Source of the DNA: Bacteroidia bacterium | Lineage (GTDB): Bacteria; Bacteroidota; Bacteroidia; Bacteroidales; Azobacteroidaceae | DNA length: 64,000 bases | NCBI GenBank assembly: GCA_025996865.1 | Contig: BNTV01000007.1 | Coordinates: 1 to 64,000 of the forward strand | Reading direction: 5' to 3' | Shown: piece by piece, positions 26,692-36,962 of the stretch | Layout of the letters: every line of letters begins with the position of its first letter | Numbering within the stretch: position 1 is the stretch's first letter | Translations under genes and position numbers: made by a program | The notes under the pieces: generated by a model | Databases searched by the model: none | What the model saw: only the letters and a program-made list of their open reading frames with translations | Told to the model about the DNA's origin: nothing

Positions 26692-27627
26692 TTATAATTG
26701 TGATTTGAAATACGCAATCGTTTTCAACAAACCTTCTTCCAATTGGACTTTCGGCTCCCAATCCAATAATTTTTTAGCGTAAGAGATATCGGGGCAACGT
26801 TGCGTCGGATCGTCCTGCGGCAGAGGCTTGTAAATGATTTTAGATTTGGAATTTGTCAATTGGATAATTTTTTCCGCCAATTCTATGATTTTATATTCTC
26901 CCGGATTCCCGATATTGATGGGGCCGATGATTGAATCGTCTGTGGCCATGAACCGGAGCATTCCTTCGATCAAATCATCCACGTATTGGAAGCTCCGTGT
27001 CTGTTCTCCTTTTCCATAAACGGTAATATCTTGATTATTCAATGCTTGAACAATAAAATTGGAAACTACCCGGCCATCGTTTGGGTGCATTCTCGGTCCG
27101 TAAGTATTGAAAATGCGTATAATTTTTATCCTGACATCATTCATCCTGTGATAGTCCATGAATAAAGTTTCCGCACAACGTTTTCCTTCGTCATAACAGG
27201 AACGGATACCTATCGGATTGACATTGCCCCAATAATCTTCTTTTTGCGGATGAACATGCGGATCTCCGTAAACTTCACTGGTAGAGGCTTGTAAAACTTT
27301 GGCTTTTACTCTTTTGGCAAGTCCCAAAACATGAATGGATCCCATGACGGACGTCTTAACCGTTTGAATGGCGTCGAACTGGTAATGCACGGGCGATGCG
27401 GGACATGCCATATTATAAATTTCATCGACTTCCGCCGAAAAGGGCATGGTAACATCGTGGCGAATCAATTCAAAGTACGGATTATTCAACAAATGCACAA
27501 TATTTTGCTTGGAACCGGTAAAAAAGTTATCCATGCAAACAACTTCGTTTCCGTCTTTCAAAAGTCGTTCACACAAATGGGAACCGACGAATCCGGAACC
27601 TCCGGTGACCAAAATTCTTTTTTTCAT
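26692..27627 (-). CDS. UDP-glucuronate decarboxylase (UDP-xylose synthase)
   Basis: 311 aa extended SDR enzyme that turns UDP-glucuronate into UDP-xylose. NAD site [12 protein letters not shown] at the N-terminus; catalytic Tyr/Lys in [11 protein letters not shown]; the [10 protein letters not shown] and [11 protein letters not shown] motifs and the [12 protein letters not shown] segment are characteristic. Supplies a sugar nucleotide to the neighbouring glycosyltransferases. First gene of the two-gene unit with 25,791-26,687. Confidence 0.92.
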   Translation of the reverse strand: MKKRILVTGGSGFVGSHLCERLLKDGNEVVCMDNFFTGSKQNIVHLLNNPYFELIRHDVTMPFSAEVDEIYNMACPASPVHYQFDAIQTVKTSVMGSIHVLGLAKRVKAKVLQASTSEVYGDPHVHPQKEDYWGNVNPIGIRSCYDEGKRCAETLFMDYHRMNDVRIKIIRIFNTYGPRMHPNDGRVVSNFIVQALNNQDITVYGKGEQTRSFQYVDDLIEGMLRFMATDDSIIGPINIGNPGEYKIIELAEKIIQLTNSKSKIIYKPLPQDDPTQRCPDISYAKKLLDWEPKVQLEEGLLKTIAYFKSQL

Positions 27628-27814
27628 TCGTGTTTATTTATTTCAGTTTGTTTTAATTTCTTTGCATTCAATGGCGAGTTGTGCGAGCCAAAGTTTCACC
27701 GGCTCGGATTGGAACTTTCTGTCAATTTTTCTTAATGTTCGATGCCTGCAAAATTAGTTTAAATAATGATATCATACCATAATTTTGCACATAATATACG
27801 AAATAATAAAAATT

Positions 27815-28894
27815 TTATACATTTCCCAATTCTCTTTTAAGCGTTTCTAAATATTTCTTCCCAAACTTTAAATCCGGTTCAATATAATTCCCTTCCGCCC
27901 ATTCATTCCATGATTTAAGTATTACAATCCGTTGCTGCTCCGGCTTTGTTTTTACATCACTGAAAGTCCTCGCCAAATGTTTACCGAATAGTTCCGGACT
28001 TGCATTTTTCAGAATCGAACCGTATTTTCCGGTTCTGGGGGTATGATCCCAATCAGGAATGATAGTAGGATACACATTGTTTTCAACATCTTCTTTTCCT
28101 GAAAAATACGGCATAGCTTCTTTATATTCGGGATAAAATCCAATTTTGAAATATTCCCTCTTTATTTTATTAATAGTTTTCTGCATAAAAGAAATACCGG
28201 ATTTTTGATAGTCAAATAGCCGAACTATATTGACAGCATTAAATCCACTGTTTAAGAGAGATTGAATTTGCTCGGAGTGATAGGTATGCGCTACAAAATG
28301 AATTCCTTGAAGTCCGTTTTTTACCGCTAACTTTCGCCAACAATCAATGAACATAGCCGGATTGGGAATGCCCAACGGATCAAAAATCAGGAAAAACGGC
28401 TTTCCATCTACTAATATATATCGTTTGTCTTGTAAAGCAGGAAGAATATCATAAAAATGTCGCTCATAATCCTGAATGCCGTTGTAAGTTTGTTCAATCA
28501 ATGTTTCTTTACTCTTTACACCATTGTAAATTCCAGACCAGCTATGATTTGCCCAACCTAAACAGAAAGGAAAATCAGGTTTTCCCGATACTAAAACTTC
28601 ATTAAAAGGTCTTTCCAGTAATCTTTTTCCATTACCAAACCAATAATGCCAATAGCAGAAACCTTCTATTCCATATTCTTGCGCTAAATCGGATTGCGCT
28701 TGTCTTACTTCAGGTAAACGTAAATCGTAATAACCTAAATCAGCAGGTACTCTGGGTTGGTAATGACTTTTGAATAAAGGTTTGGCCTTTCCGACATTTG
28801 TCCATTCCGTAAAACCTTTGCCCCACCATAAATCGTTTTCGGGGATTGGGTGGAACTGGGGAAGATAAAGTGCTATTATTCTTATTTTTTGCAT
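27815..28894 (-). CDS. WbsX-like glycan biosynthesis protein
   Basis: 359 aa. Signature of PF14307 (Glyco_tran_WbsX): LYLPQFHPIPENDLWWGKGF then TEWTNVGKAKPLF near the start, GFCYWHYWFGNGKRLLERPF, and SWNEWAEGNYIEPD at the end. Members occur in O-antigen and capsule loci and are described as glycosyltransferases or glycoside hydrolase-like enzymes. Stands alone between gaps of 187 and 318 bases. Confidence 0.88.
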   Translation of the reverse strand: MQKIRIIALYLPQFHPIPENDLWWGKGFTEWTNVGKAKPLFKSHYQPRVPADLGYYDLRLPEVRQAQSDLAQEYGIEGFCYWHYWFGNGKRLLERPFNEVLVSGKPDFPFCLGWANHSWSGIYNGVKSKETLIEQTYNGIQDYERHFYDILPALQDKRYILVDGKPFFLIFDPLGIPNPAMFIDCWRKLAVKNGLQGIHFVAHTYHSEQIQSLLNSGFNAVNIVRLFDYQKSGISFMQKTINKIKREYFKIGFYPEYKEAMPYFSGKEDVENNVYPTIIPDWDHTPRTGKYGSILKNASPELFGKHLARTFSDVKTKPEQQRIVILKSWNEWAEGNYIEPDLKFGKKYLETLKRELGNV

Positions 28895-29212
28895 AATTTA
28901 TTTAGTTTCATTAAAAATGGCTTGTTTCTCTGTTTTCCCAAAAAAGAAGGGAAGAAAAAGACATCATCGTTTATAAAAAGAAAACCGGCATATTTATTTC
29001 TTCATTGATAATTCGTTGCAAAGTTTACACCAATATCCGACGAATTTCATGTTCCCATGAAATTCTATAAGCATTTACCGGATTTTTATCCAATATGCTC
29101 TTAATTGATATTTCGTCGTTGATAATAACTCTAACACAAAGATACTACTTTTTTGTAAAAACCTAAAATTATCAATATCTTTGACAGGCTTAATTCCCAA
29201 TGTTTATGTATA
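28895..29212. other. Intergenic gap of 318 bases
   Basis: No gene with a start codon is evident. On the minus strand a frame at about 29,050-29,150 reads VRVIINDEISIKSILDKN and a short tail to TAA, without ATG; a TATCTTTG box lies just before it. It may be a small gene remnant. Otherwise AT-rich sequence. Confidence 0.35.
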
Positions 29213-30115
29213 TCATGATACTGAATTATTTAATTTCCTTCGAATAATTACTCTTCTAAGTTCCTTCGCAAAATACAAATAGCCGTCGGTTCGTTCATAC
29301 TCAAGGTTATATGATCGAAGAATTTTTGCTATTTCAATAGCATCATTTTTTTTATGATATGTACAGATAGAAAAATCTATATCATGCGCTTCTTTCAATG
29401 TATCGGAAGCCCCTTTTAGAGCAGCCTGCTCGTATCCTTCTATGTCCATTTTCAGAAAAAGATTACTTTTCTCTTTGTCTTCCAGAAAACGGTCGATCGT
29501 AATTGTATGCTCATCATTCGTATCACCAACATATTTTTGCACAATCGTAACCTTGTCTTTCCAAGGAGCGAAAGTAGCCGTCAACGCTTCGACCCAAAAT
29601 TCTTCACATTCAAATATATAAACATGCTTCACAAGTTCTATGACGCTTAAAGAAAAGATAGCTTCTGCGGCTCCAATGTCAAGAAGCGTTTTTCTTTTCA
29701 ACCGGTTTAGATCCTTTACATACTGATGTGGAGAGCGGAAATCCTGTTCACTTATCAAAGATCTGTAATTTTCAATAACTTGCTCTTTTTTATAGGATTT
29801 AGGGAAATATAATTTTTTACCGGAATGTATTATGTAATGTATATTAAGCTGTTCGTCAAACAAACAATCAATATGCATCGCATTGTATTCGAGAATAAAA
29901 GGATACGGTAAAGCATTTAAACCGTATTTGCCCATAAAAGCATATAACCTGTTTTTTTTCGTATCCGGTAAAATATTCCGGAACAGATAGATAAATTTTG
30001 ATTTTAGATTTCCTTCCAAAGATCGTAGAAAAGATAAAACTTGTCCGAGAAAAGCTTTATAGATTTTATCTCGAACCTCTTTTGAAATGTATTTTCTGTA
30101 TAATTTAACTAACAT
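29213..30115 (-). CDS. FkbM-family methyltransferase
   Basis: 300 aa. SAM motif LLDIGAAEAIFSLSV, acidic FECEEFW, and the FkbM hallmark FLKMDIEGYEQAALKG near residue 210. Family members O-methylate sugars or other small groups. A TATCTTTG box lies 70 bases upstream (30183-30190), but it overlaps an apparent gene fossil. Located at the upstream end of the minus-strand glycan cluster. Confidence 0.82.
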   Translation of the reverse strand: MLVKLYRKYISKEVRDKIYKAFLGQVLSFLRSLEGNLKSKFIYLFRNILPDTKKNRLYAFMGKYGLNALPYPFILEYNAMHIDCLFDEQLNIHYIIHSGKKLYFPKSYKKEQVIENYRSLISEQDFRSPHQYVKDLNRLKRKTLLDIGAAEAIFSLSVIELVKHVYIFECEEFWVEALTATFAPWKDKVTIVQKYVGDTNDEHTITIDRFLEDKEKSNLFLKMDIEGYEQAALKGASDTLKEAHDIDFSICTYHKKNDAIEIAKILRSYNLEYERTDGYLYFAKELRRVIIRRKLNNSVS

Positions 30116-30153
30116 ATTGTTGTATTTTTATGTTTTTATGATATTTTTTTTCA

Positions 30154-30222
30154 TCATTTAGCAGAATTACTTATTCTCAATGCAAAGATACAAAATATTC
30201 CCAAAATAATGATTTTTGTTGC
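30154..30222 (-). pseudogene. 3' remnant of a wzx flippase gene
   Basis: Encodes ATKIIILGIFCIFALRISNSAK then TGA. The intact flippase at 42,378-43,823 has KIILSTIFYILAMKISNSVM near its end, and the DNA (AGCAGAATTACTTATTCTCA here, ACAGAATTACTTATTTTCA there) is clearly alike. It is cut off at 30219 by the palindrome in front of the second ATPase. Confidence 0.6.
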
Positions 30223-30289
30223 GATACTGCAAAAATATTCATACTTTTGCAGTATCGCAACCGCCGTTGCTGTAACCGCGGTTGCGATA
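30219..30289. repeat. 16-bp palindrome before the second ATPase gene
   Basis: TTGCGATACTGCAAAA (30219-30234) and TTTTGCAGTATCGCAA (30245-30260) are exact reverse complements with a 10-base spacer. A further TTGCGATA is at 30282-30289. Likely an operator or recombination end; the right half together with downstream sequence could hold the ATPase promoter. Confidence 0.7.
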
Positions 30290-30306
30290 AAACAAATTAT
30301 GTACAC

Positions 30307-31614
30307 ATGAAATTTTATAATAGAAACACTGAAACGGCAACACTCAATAAAATTGAGTTGCGTTCGAAAGAAATAGCCCAGATGACTGTTTTGATAGGCC
30401 GAAGACGAGTTGGGAAGACTACTTTGTTGAAAAATACTTTCCATTCCATCCCTGTCCTCTATTTTTTTATTGCAAAGAAAAATGAAATTCTTCTTTGTGA
30501 AGAGTTTACGCGTGAAATGGAGGAAAAATTACATATTCCGATAGGAAATTATACCGGTTTTGCCGAATTGTTCAAGGCTATTATGAAGTTGTCTAAACAG
30601 ATTAACTTTACGCTTATTATAGACGAATTTCAAGAATTCAGAAATGTTAATCCTATAATATTCAGCGATATGCAAAATATATGGGATTCTTATAAGGAAG
30701 AAAGCCACATAAACCTCATCCTATGCGGATCTATTTATTCCATGATGAAACGGATATTTGAAAATTCCAAAGAACCGCTTTTCGGCAGAGCAACTTCCCG
30801 AATGCTGATTAAGCCTTTTAACATTAAAACAATAAAGGACATTCTTTCGGATTATTATCCCGGATATACGCATGAGGATTTATTATCATTCTATATGGTT
30901 ACCGGAGGTGTAGCTAAATACATCGAACAATTGGTAAACCGTATGGCATTTACTAAAAAAGCAATATTTGATACCATTTTCAGTGAAGGCTCTTTTTTCT
31001 TGGATGAAGGACGAGATGTTTTAATTGATGAATTTGGGAGAGATTACGGTAATTATTTCTCCATACTTTCTCTTATTGCTTCTTCAAAAACAGATCGCGG
31101 GAATATTGAAAGCATATTGAATATGGCTGTGGGCGGGCATTTAGACAAACTGGAAAACGAATACAATATTATCAAACGAACACGACCTTTCCTTGCAAAA
31201 ACCGGAAGTCGTTCAAACAAATATAAAATTGAAGATAATTTCCTGAATTTTTGGTTTAGATTTATTTACAAATACCGGAGCGCTATTGAGATAGGTAATT
31301 TGGACTATGTCCGTAATATCGTTGAGCGAGATTACGAAACCTATTCCGGCATTGTATTGGAAAAATACTTTCAAGAACAAATGATTGATTCAAAGCAATT
31401 TTCCGATATTCAACCGTATTGGAATTCAAAAGGAGAAGACGAAATCGACATTGTTGCCATAAATGAAATGGAAAAATACCTTCTTTTTTGCGAAGTAAAA
31501 CGCAATAAAAAACGAATCAATCTACACATTTTAGAAAACAAAGCCATTGATATTGCAGGTAAATATCCTCAGTTTAACATTGAGTACAAGGGCTTTTCAT
31601 TAGAAGACATGTGA
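30307..31614 (+). CDS. AAA-type ATPase with C-terminal PD-(D/E)XK-like domain, second copy
   Basis: 435 aa. Walker A IGRRRVGKTTLL, Walker B LIIDEFQEF, sensor LILCGSIYSMM, winged-helix middle, and C-terminal GEDEIDIVAINEMEKYLLFCEVKRNKK, a nuclease-fold pattern (Asp, Glu-x-Lys). Same architecture as the gene at 24,251-25,705 but low sequence identity, so not a recent duplicate. Start at 30307 (MKFYNRNTETATL) is chosen because the longer frame runs through the palindrome. Plus-strand gene next to a minus-strand glycan cluster. Confidence 0.82.
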   Translation: MKFYNRNTETATLNKIELRSKEIAQMTVLIGRRRVGKTTLLKNTFHSIPVLYFFIAKKNEILLCEEFTREMEEKLHIPIGNYTGFAELFKAIMKLSKQINFTLIIDEFQEFRNVNPIIFSDMQNIWDSYKEESHINLILCGSIYSMMKRIFENSKEPLFGRATSRMLIKPFNIKTIKDILSDYYPGYTHEDLLSFYMVTGGVAKYIEQLVNRMAFTKKAIFDTIFSEGSFFLDEGRDVLIDEFGRDYGNYFSILSLIASSKTDRGNIESILNMAVGGHLDKLENEYNIIKRTRPFLAKTGSRSNKYKIEDNFLNFWFRFIYKYRSAIEIGNLDYVRNIVERDYETYSGIVLEKYFQEQMIDSKQFSDIQPYWNSKGEDEIDIVAINEMEKYLLFCEVKRNKKRINLHILENKAIDIAGKYPQFNIEYKGFSLEDM

Positions 31615-31787
31615 CAAAAACACCACACGCTCCTTTGCATCAGGACACTTGTTTCACGCAATTGTGCATTCTCTTCGCGCAATAGCGTATTTTGCTCTAC
31701 CGGTGAGTGAAATTGTAATGTCTTGTGGTTGTTAAATCTTTATCTTTTTTTATTTAAACGTGAATAATCATTTTTTAATATTTAAAA

Positions 31788-31818
31788 TTGTTATTCTTGT
31801 GATTTTTTTTTATATTTG
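31788..31818 (+). promoter_or_regulatory. Promoter of the SusC-SusD-DUF3823 operon
   Basis: TTG (31788-31790), 20 bases, TATATTTG (31811-31818), 37 bases before the SusC start. Fits the Bacteroidetes form with a partial -33. Confidence 0.55.
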
Positions 31819-31855
31819 GGGCTGAATAGTTACAAGTTACAAAAATCATAAAATC

Positions 31856-34800
31856 ATGAAGAAAAAAGAGTATGGTTTTAGAAGCGGGAAGCCATGGCGG
31901 ATCCTGCTATTTATGGTAGTCTGTTCCCTGTTTACAGGTACTCGCATGAGTTATGCGAACGAACCGACAGGAGAAACAACAAATGTGATAAACGATTTAT
32001 CGTTAAATGAAAAACATCCTGAAAAAGAAGCTACAGCCAAGCTGGAGCCTGTAAGCGCTCAACAACAGAAAATCACTGTAAAAGGCGTTGTTTCGGATGT
32101 GTACGGCGAAGGTGTCATCGGCGCTAATGTGGTGGAAGTCGGTACGACAAACGGGACGGTTACCGACGTGGACGGCTCATTTAAGCTCACCCTGCCGGTC
32201 AATGCTGTATTGGAAATATCCTTTATCGGATATATCACACAGCACGTGACGGTGAAAGGTGAAACTGTAGATGTAGTCTTGAAAGAAGATATACATATAT
32301 TGGAAGAACTGGTGGTAACAGGTTTCGGTCTGTCGCAGAAGAAGGCGACCCTGACGGGAGCTATTTCGTCGATCAACTCGTCGGAAATCAGCCGTTCGGC
32401 CTCCTCCACAGCCTCCGGTGCATTAGTGGCCAAGATGGCCGGTATCAACTATCGGCAAGCGGACGGACGACCGGGCGCCTCGACCCGAATCAACATTCGC
32501 AACATGGGTACGCCGCTGTTTGTCATCGACGGTATCCAGTCGGACGAGGGACAGTTCAACAACATTGATTTCAATGACATTGAATCCGTCTCGGTGCTGA
32601 AGGATGCCTCTTCGTCCATCTATGGTGTCCGCGCCGCCAACGGCGTGGTGGTGGTTACGACCAAGAAGGGACGACGCAACAGCAAGAATACGGTGTCCAT
32701 CAACACCTATTACGGATGGCAGATGCCTTCCAGTTTCCCCGAACCGGCGGATGCGGCAACGTACATCACGAACTACATCCAGTCGGAAACCGTACAGGGC
32801 AGGGCAAGCTATACCTATACAAAGGATGATCTTGCCAAGTGGGAGCAGGGAAAGGAGAAGGGATACGTTCCGTTCAACTGGTATCACTACATCTTTAATA
32901 CGGGCGCTCAATATTACATCAATGCCAATGTGTCGGGCGGTTCGGACAAGAGCAACTACTACATTTCGGTGGGACACCTGGAACAGGACGCGATGATAGT
33001 CAATTACGGCGGATTCAACCGCAGCAACGTGCAGATGAATATCGAATCGCAGATCAGCGACCGTTTGAAAATCGGCGCCAACATGAACGGACGCATCGAA
33101 ACCCGGGTGAATCCGGGTGTTCCGGGATCAGACGACTACTGGTTGCCCCGTTTTGGAACGTACCGCAACCTGCCGACCAAGCGCCCGTTTGCCAATGATA
33201 ATCCAAAGTACCCGACGATGACATCCTCAAGTTCGGAAACTAATTTCGGGTGGCTGACTTACGACCTGTCCGGCAAGTATGAAGAAACCTGGCGCGTGGG
33301 GCAACTCTCCGGCTTTGCGGAATACAATATTATCGGCGGACTGAAAGCCAAGGCGCTGGTCAGCTACTATCTGGCCTACCAGCAGATGAACAATCAGGAA
33401 TATACCTACAAACTGTATGGCTACGATGAAGCGACGGATACCTATCCCGTTATTTTCGAGAATACGAATCCTTGGCGCGAGCGCCGCGTGAAGCATGTCG
33501 AGGAAATGACATCCAATATACAGCTGGCATACGACAAGAAATTCGACGAACATACGGTGGCTGCTGTCGGCGGATTTGAAGCTATCCAGCGCGAGACGCC
33601 CGAATCATGGGTTCATTCCATCCCGACGGCAAATTCGCTGCATCTGATTGATTATGAAACGATGGATACGTATAACGACGACGGTAACCGGACGGAAGCG
33701 CGCCTGGGATGGATCGGACGCCTGAACTACGACTACGCCAACAAGTATCTGCTGGAAGTCTCGGCGCGTTATGACGGCTCGTGGAAATTCCCGCCGAATC
33801 ACCGCTGGGGATTCTTCCCCTCAGCCTCGCTCGGATGGAGGATTTCGGAAGAATCCTTCTGGCAGGCAAGCAAACTGCCTTCTATTTTCAACGACTTCAA
33901 GTTGCGTGCCTCCTACGGTTTGGTGGGATACGACGATCTGGGGGATGCTTACCGTGCGTTTGACTACCTGTCCGGATATGAATACAAAAGAGGCGGTTCG
34001 GTGATCGACGGCAAATATGTGATCGGTTCCGAGCCACGCGGATTGCCCGTGACGACCATGTCCTGGATCAAGGCTAAAATCTTCGATGCCGGTGTGGATG
34101 CAGCCTTTTTAGACAACCGCCTGACGGGGCAGGCCGACTTCTTCCGCCGCCTGCGAACCGGATTGCCGGCTTCGCGCTACGACGTTCTGCTTCCTTCCGA
34201 AGTCGGATTCAGCCTGCCGAGGGAAAACCTTAATTCGGATGTGCACATGGGATATGAATTTGCCGTCCGATGGAGAGACCGCGTGAATGACTTCAACTAT
34301 TCCGTTGGGGCGAATCTCACCTACGCCCGTTTCTATGACTGGGAGCAGTACAAGCCACGCTTCGGCAACTCTTGGGATGAATACAGAAGCTCCATCATCC
34401 ACCGTTACGGCTACGTCAACTGGGGACTGGAAGCCACCGGCCAATTCAAGGATTGGGACGAAATCGCCGCCTGGCCGATAGATAACGACCGACAGGGAAA
34501 CAAGACACTCCGCCCGGGCGACATCAAGTACAAGGATGTCAACGGCGACGGTGTTATCAATGGCCTCGACGAGCGTCCAATCGGTTACCGGGAAGGAAAT
34601 ACACCGGTGATGAACTTCGGATTGAACTTCACCTTCGGGTGGAAAGGCTTCGATCTGGCGTTCGACTTTAGTGGCGGTGCGCTGGCTTCGTGGTATCAGG
34701 AATGGGAACAGCGCAATCCGTTCCATGACGGAGGCAACAACCCGCAGTACTACATGACGGATACGTGGCGGTTGACGGACATCTGGGATGCCGACAGCAA

Positions 34801-35104
34801 GCTGATTCCCGGAAAATATCCGATGCTGCTGATTGGGAACAGTTCGCACAGCAACTACTGGAACAGCACATTCTGGAAACACAACGTCTGGTACACGAAA
34901 CTGCGCAACTTCGAGTTTGGCTATACGGTGCCGAAATCCATCCTGTCAAAGGCTAGCATTTCGGATCTGAGGCTGTACGTGGCGGGAAGTAATCTATTCA
35001 CGCTGACAAACATCAAGGGCATAGACCCCGAAACGGAGGAAACCAACGGCTTGGGCTATCCCACGACGCGAATTATCAACATAGGTTTGAATATTAAATT
35101 TTAA
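31856..35104 (+). CDS. SusC/RagA-type TonB-dependent outer-membrane transporter
   Basis: 1082 aa. Signal segment to about residue 35, then a carboxypeptidase-like domain (GVVSDVYGEGVIGANVVEV; about 75-150), a plug starting near EELVVTGFGLSQKKATLTGA with the SusC hallmark SIYGVRAANGVVVVTTKKG, and a 22-strand barrel ending YPTTRIINIGLNIKF. Imports an oligomer through the outer membrane with the SusD partner four bases downstream. Visibly GC-richer than its flanks (38 of 60 bases G/C at 32,461-32,520). Confidence 0.95.
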   Translation: MKKKEYGFRSGKPWRILLFMVVCSLFTGTRMSYANEPTGETTNVINDLSLNEKHPEKEATAKLEPVSAQQQKITVKGVVSDVYGEGVIGANVVEVGTTNGTVTDVDGSFKLTLPVNAVLEISFIGYITQHVTVKGETVDVVLKEDIHILEELVVTGFGLSQKKATLTGAISSINSSEISRSASSTASGALVAKMAGINYRQADGRPGASTRINIRNMGTPLFVIDGIQSDEGQFNNIDFNDIESVSVLKDASSSIYGVRAANGVVVVTTKKGRRNSKNTVSINTYYGWQMPSSFPEPADAATYITNYIQSETVQGRASYTYTKDDLAKWEQGKEKGYVPFNWYHYIFNTGAQYYINANVSGGSDKSNYYISVGHLEQDAMIVNYGGFNRSNVQMNIESQISDRLKIGANMNGRIETRVNPGVPGSDDYWLPRFGTYRNLPTKRPFANDNPKYPTMTSSSSETNFGWLTYDLSGKYEETWRVGQLSGFAEYNIIGGLKAKALVSYYLAYQQMNNQEYTYKLYGYDEATDTYPVIFENTNPWRERRVKHVEEMTSNIQLAYDKKFDEHTVAAVGGFEAIQRETPESWVHSIPTANSLHLIDYETMDTYNDDGNRTEARLGWIGRLNYDYANKYLLEVSARYDGSWKFPPNHRWGFFPSASLGWRISEESFWQASKLPSIFNDFKLRASYGLVGYDDLGDAYRAFDYLSGYEYKRGGSVIDGKYVIGSEPRGLPVTTMSWIKAKIFDAGVDAAFLDNRLTGQADFFRRLRTGLPASRYDVLLPSEVGFSLPRENLNSDVHMGYEFAVRWRDRVNDFNYSVGANLTYARFYDWEQYKPRFGNSWDEYRSSIIHRYGYVNWGLEATGQFKDWDEIAAWPIDNDRQGNKTLRPGDIKYKDVNGDGVINGLDERPIGYREGNTPVMNFGLNFTFGWKGFDLAFDFSGGALASWYQEWEQRNPFHDGGNNPQYYMTDTWRLTDIWDADSKLIPGKYPMLLIGNSSHSNYWNSTFWKHNVWYTKLRNFEFGYTVPKSILSKASISDLRLYVAGSNLFTLTNIKGIDPETEETNGLGYPTTRIINIGLNIKF

Positions 35105-35108
35105 TGAG

Positions 35109-36953
35109 ATGAAGAAGAACTATTTTCTTGCAGTCCTGACTGTACTTGTTTTGTCGATAACCGGTTGCAACGGTTTCCTTGAACAGGAACCGGACCGGAT
35201 TATGAGCGACGACCAGATGTTCAATGATGCGGTGATGATCAACTCCATCATGGCAAACTTCTACGGACGCATCTCCTGGGGGCAGCATATCGCAGATTTT
35301 GGCAGATATACGGTCATCGACGAAGCCGCCTACTGCAACGGCGGACCGGACAACCGTTCCACATTCGAGGATGATTTGTGGCGTGTCTATGATTATACGC
35401 TTATCCGCAACATCAACCAGTTTCTGGCGGGCGTGCGCGCCACGATGGTGCTCAGCGCTGCCGAAAAGGCTTCGCTTGAAGGAGAAGCCCGCTTCGTACG
35501 TGCCTGGGTGTATTTCAACATGTGCCGGTGCATGGGCGGCATGCCGATTGTAAACGATGAAATCTTTGACTATGCGCCGGGCATGGACATTACAGTCCTC
35601 CAAATCCCGCGCGCCACGGAAGCGGAGATGTACGACTACATCATCAGCGAATCCAGGGCTGCGGCCGACATGCTGCCGTCCGGCAAACAAACGAATAGCG
35701 CCCGTGCCAACCGGTGGACGGCCAAAATGCTGGAAGCGCGTGCGGCCGTATATGCCGCTTCGATTGCCAACTATAATAATAAGATGAGCAGTCCGGTCAA
35801 GACTTCCGGGGGCGAAGCAGGCATTCCGGCAGACAGGGCGCAGGGTTATTATGCAACCGCCCTGGCAGCAGCCGAAGCGGTTCTCAACAGCGGCGTATAT
35901 AAATTGCAGTTGAGCAAAGACCCCACCGATGTTGCCAAACTGGGGTTGAATTTCTACGAAGCCACGTCGGTGAAGGACAACAATACGGAAGTCATCTGGG
36001 CGCGTGACTACAAATATCCGGGTCAGACGCACGGGTTCACGACCAACAACTGTCCGAGATCCCACGCGGAAGACATCGACAACAGCTACATGGGCGCCGT
36101 ATTGAATTTGGTGGAAGAATATGAACCGATCCATACGACAACGCCGGGTGTCGGCAGTAAAATCGAGACGACCGGCAGTAGCGGCTACAAGTTCTATGAA
36201 ACAGCAGACGCTCCGTTCAAGGATCGCGACCCGCGTCTTTGGGGAACGATTATCTATCCGGGCGCCTACCTGAAAAACGCAGAGGTCGTGCTTCAGGCAG
36301 GCCAGTTGAACAGGGAAGGCAGCGGATGGAAATTGACGGTCGGCGACTTGGATTCAAAGGATGGGCAGGGTAACGTGCTTACCGCATTCAACGGTCCGAA
36401 GGAATCCAACGAACAGTACATCAACAAAACGGGCTTCTACGTCCGCAAGTTTATCGACGAAACACCGTCGGCAGGCACGCGCGGTCGTGGCTCGGAAATG
36501 TGGATGCCCCGCTTCCGCGTCGCCGAAGCTTATCTGATTGCTGCCGAAGCGTCGTTTGAGTTGAACAACAGCCGGGCGGCGGAATTTATCAATGCTGTGC
36601 GCGAACGTGCCGGAGTGCAACCGCTGACGACAGTGAAGTTTGAAAACATTGTTCACGAATACCGCGTGGAATTTGCTTTTGAAGACCATCGTTACTGGGA
36701 TTTGAAACGCTGGCGCCTTGCCGACAAAGTATGGAACGGAAGCGTTACCGACCCACAGGCGCGTCACCGACGGTTGTGGCCCTATCGCGTAGTGGCTCCG
36801 GGCGATCCGGAGAACGGGAAATGGATCTTCATGGAAGACTTCCTCTTCATGTCGCCCAATGCGCGTTATTTCCAGATGAAGAACTATTATAACTTCCTCA
36901 ATCAGGACTGGATTAACAACAATCCGAAATTAGTCAGGAATCCATATCAATAA
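35109..36953 (+). CDS. SusD/RagB-type lipoprotein
   Basis: 614 aa outer-membrane lipoprotein with lipobox ITGCNGF (Cys at about 21) and the usual LEQEPD start. The helical TPR-rich core carries the family ending FEDHRYWDLKRWRLADK. Binds substrate and forms a lid on the SusC barrel. Start lies 4 bases after the SusC stop. The long reading frames on the opposite strand here reflect GC-rich codon use only. Confidence 0.94.
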   Translation: MKKNYFLAVLTVLVLSITGCNGFLEQEPDRIMSDDQMFNDAVMINSIMANFYGRISWGQHIADFGRYTVIDEAAYCNGGPDNRSTFEDDLWRVYDYTLIRNINQFLAGVRATMVLSAAEKASLEGEARFVRAWVYFNMCRCMGGMPIVNDEIFDYAPGMDITVLQIPRATEAEMYDYIISESRAAADMLPSGKQTNSARANRWTAKMLEARAAVYAASIANYNNKMSSPVKTSGGEAGIPADRAQGYYATALAAAEAVLNSGVYKLQLSKDPTDVAKLGLNFYEATSVKDNNTEVIWARDYKYPGQTHGFTTNNCPRSHAEDIDNSYMGAVLNLVEEYEPIHTTTPGVGSKIETTGSSGYKFYETADAPFKDRDPRLWGTIIYPGAYLKNAEVVLQAGQLNREGSGWKLTVGDLDSKDGQGNVLTAFNGPKESNEQYINKTGFYVRKFIDETPSAGTRGRGSEMWMPRFRVAEAYLIAAEASFELNNSRAAEFINAVRERAGVQPLTTVKFENIVHEYRVEFAFEDHRYWDLKRWRLADKVWNGSVTDPQARHRRLWPYRVVAPGDPENGKWIFMEDFLFMSPNARYFQMKNYYNFLNQDWINNNPKLVRNPYQ

Positions 36954-36962
36954 TTATTAAAA

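Noticed and set aside
30247..30306. Longer start of the second ATPase (20 extra residues)
   Set aside because: The extra codons are made by the palindrome TTTTGCAGTATCGCAA and its neighbours; the domain starts at MKFYNRNTE.
34109..34882. 257-codon antisense frame inside the SusC gene
   Set aside because: Same cause: codon bias of the true gene, no domain or start signal.
35094..36134. 346-codon open frame on the minus strand inside the SusD gene
   Set aside because: It lies fully opposite a clear SusD gene in GC-rich DNA, where long antisense frames are expected; the protein has no family pattern.
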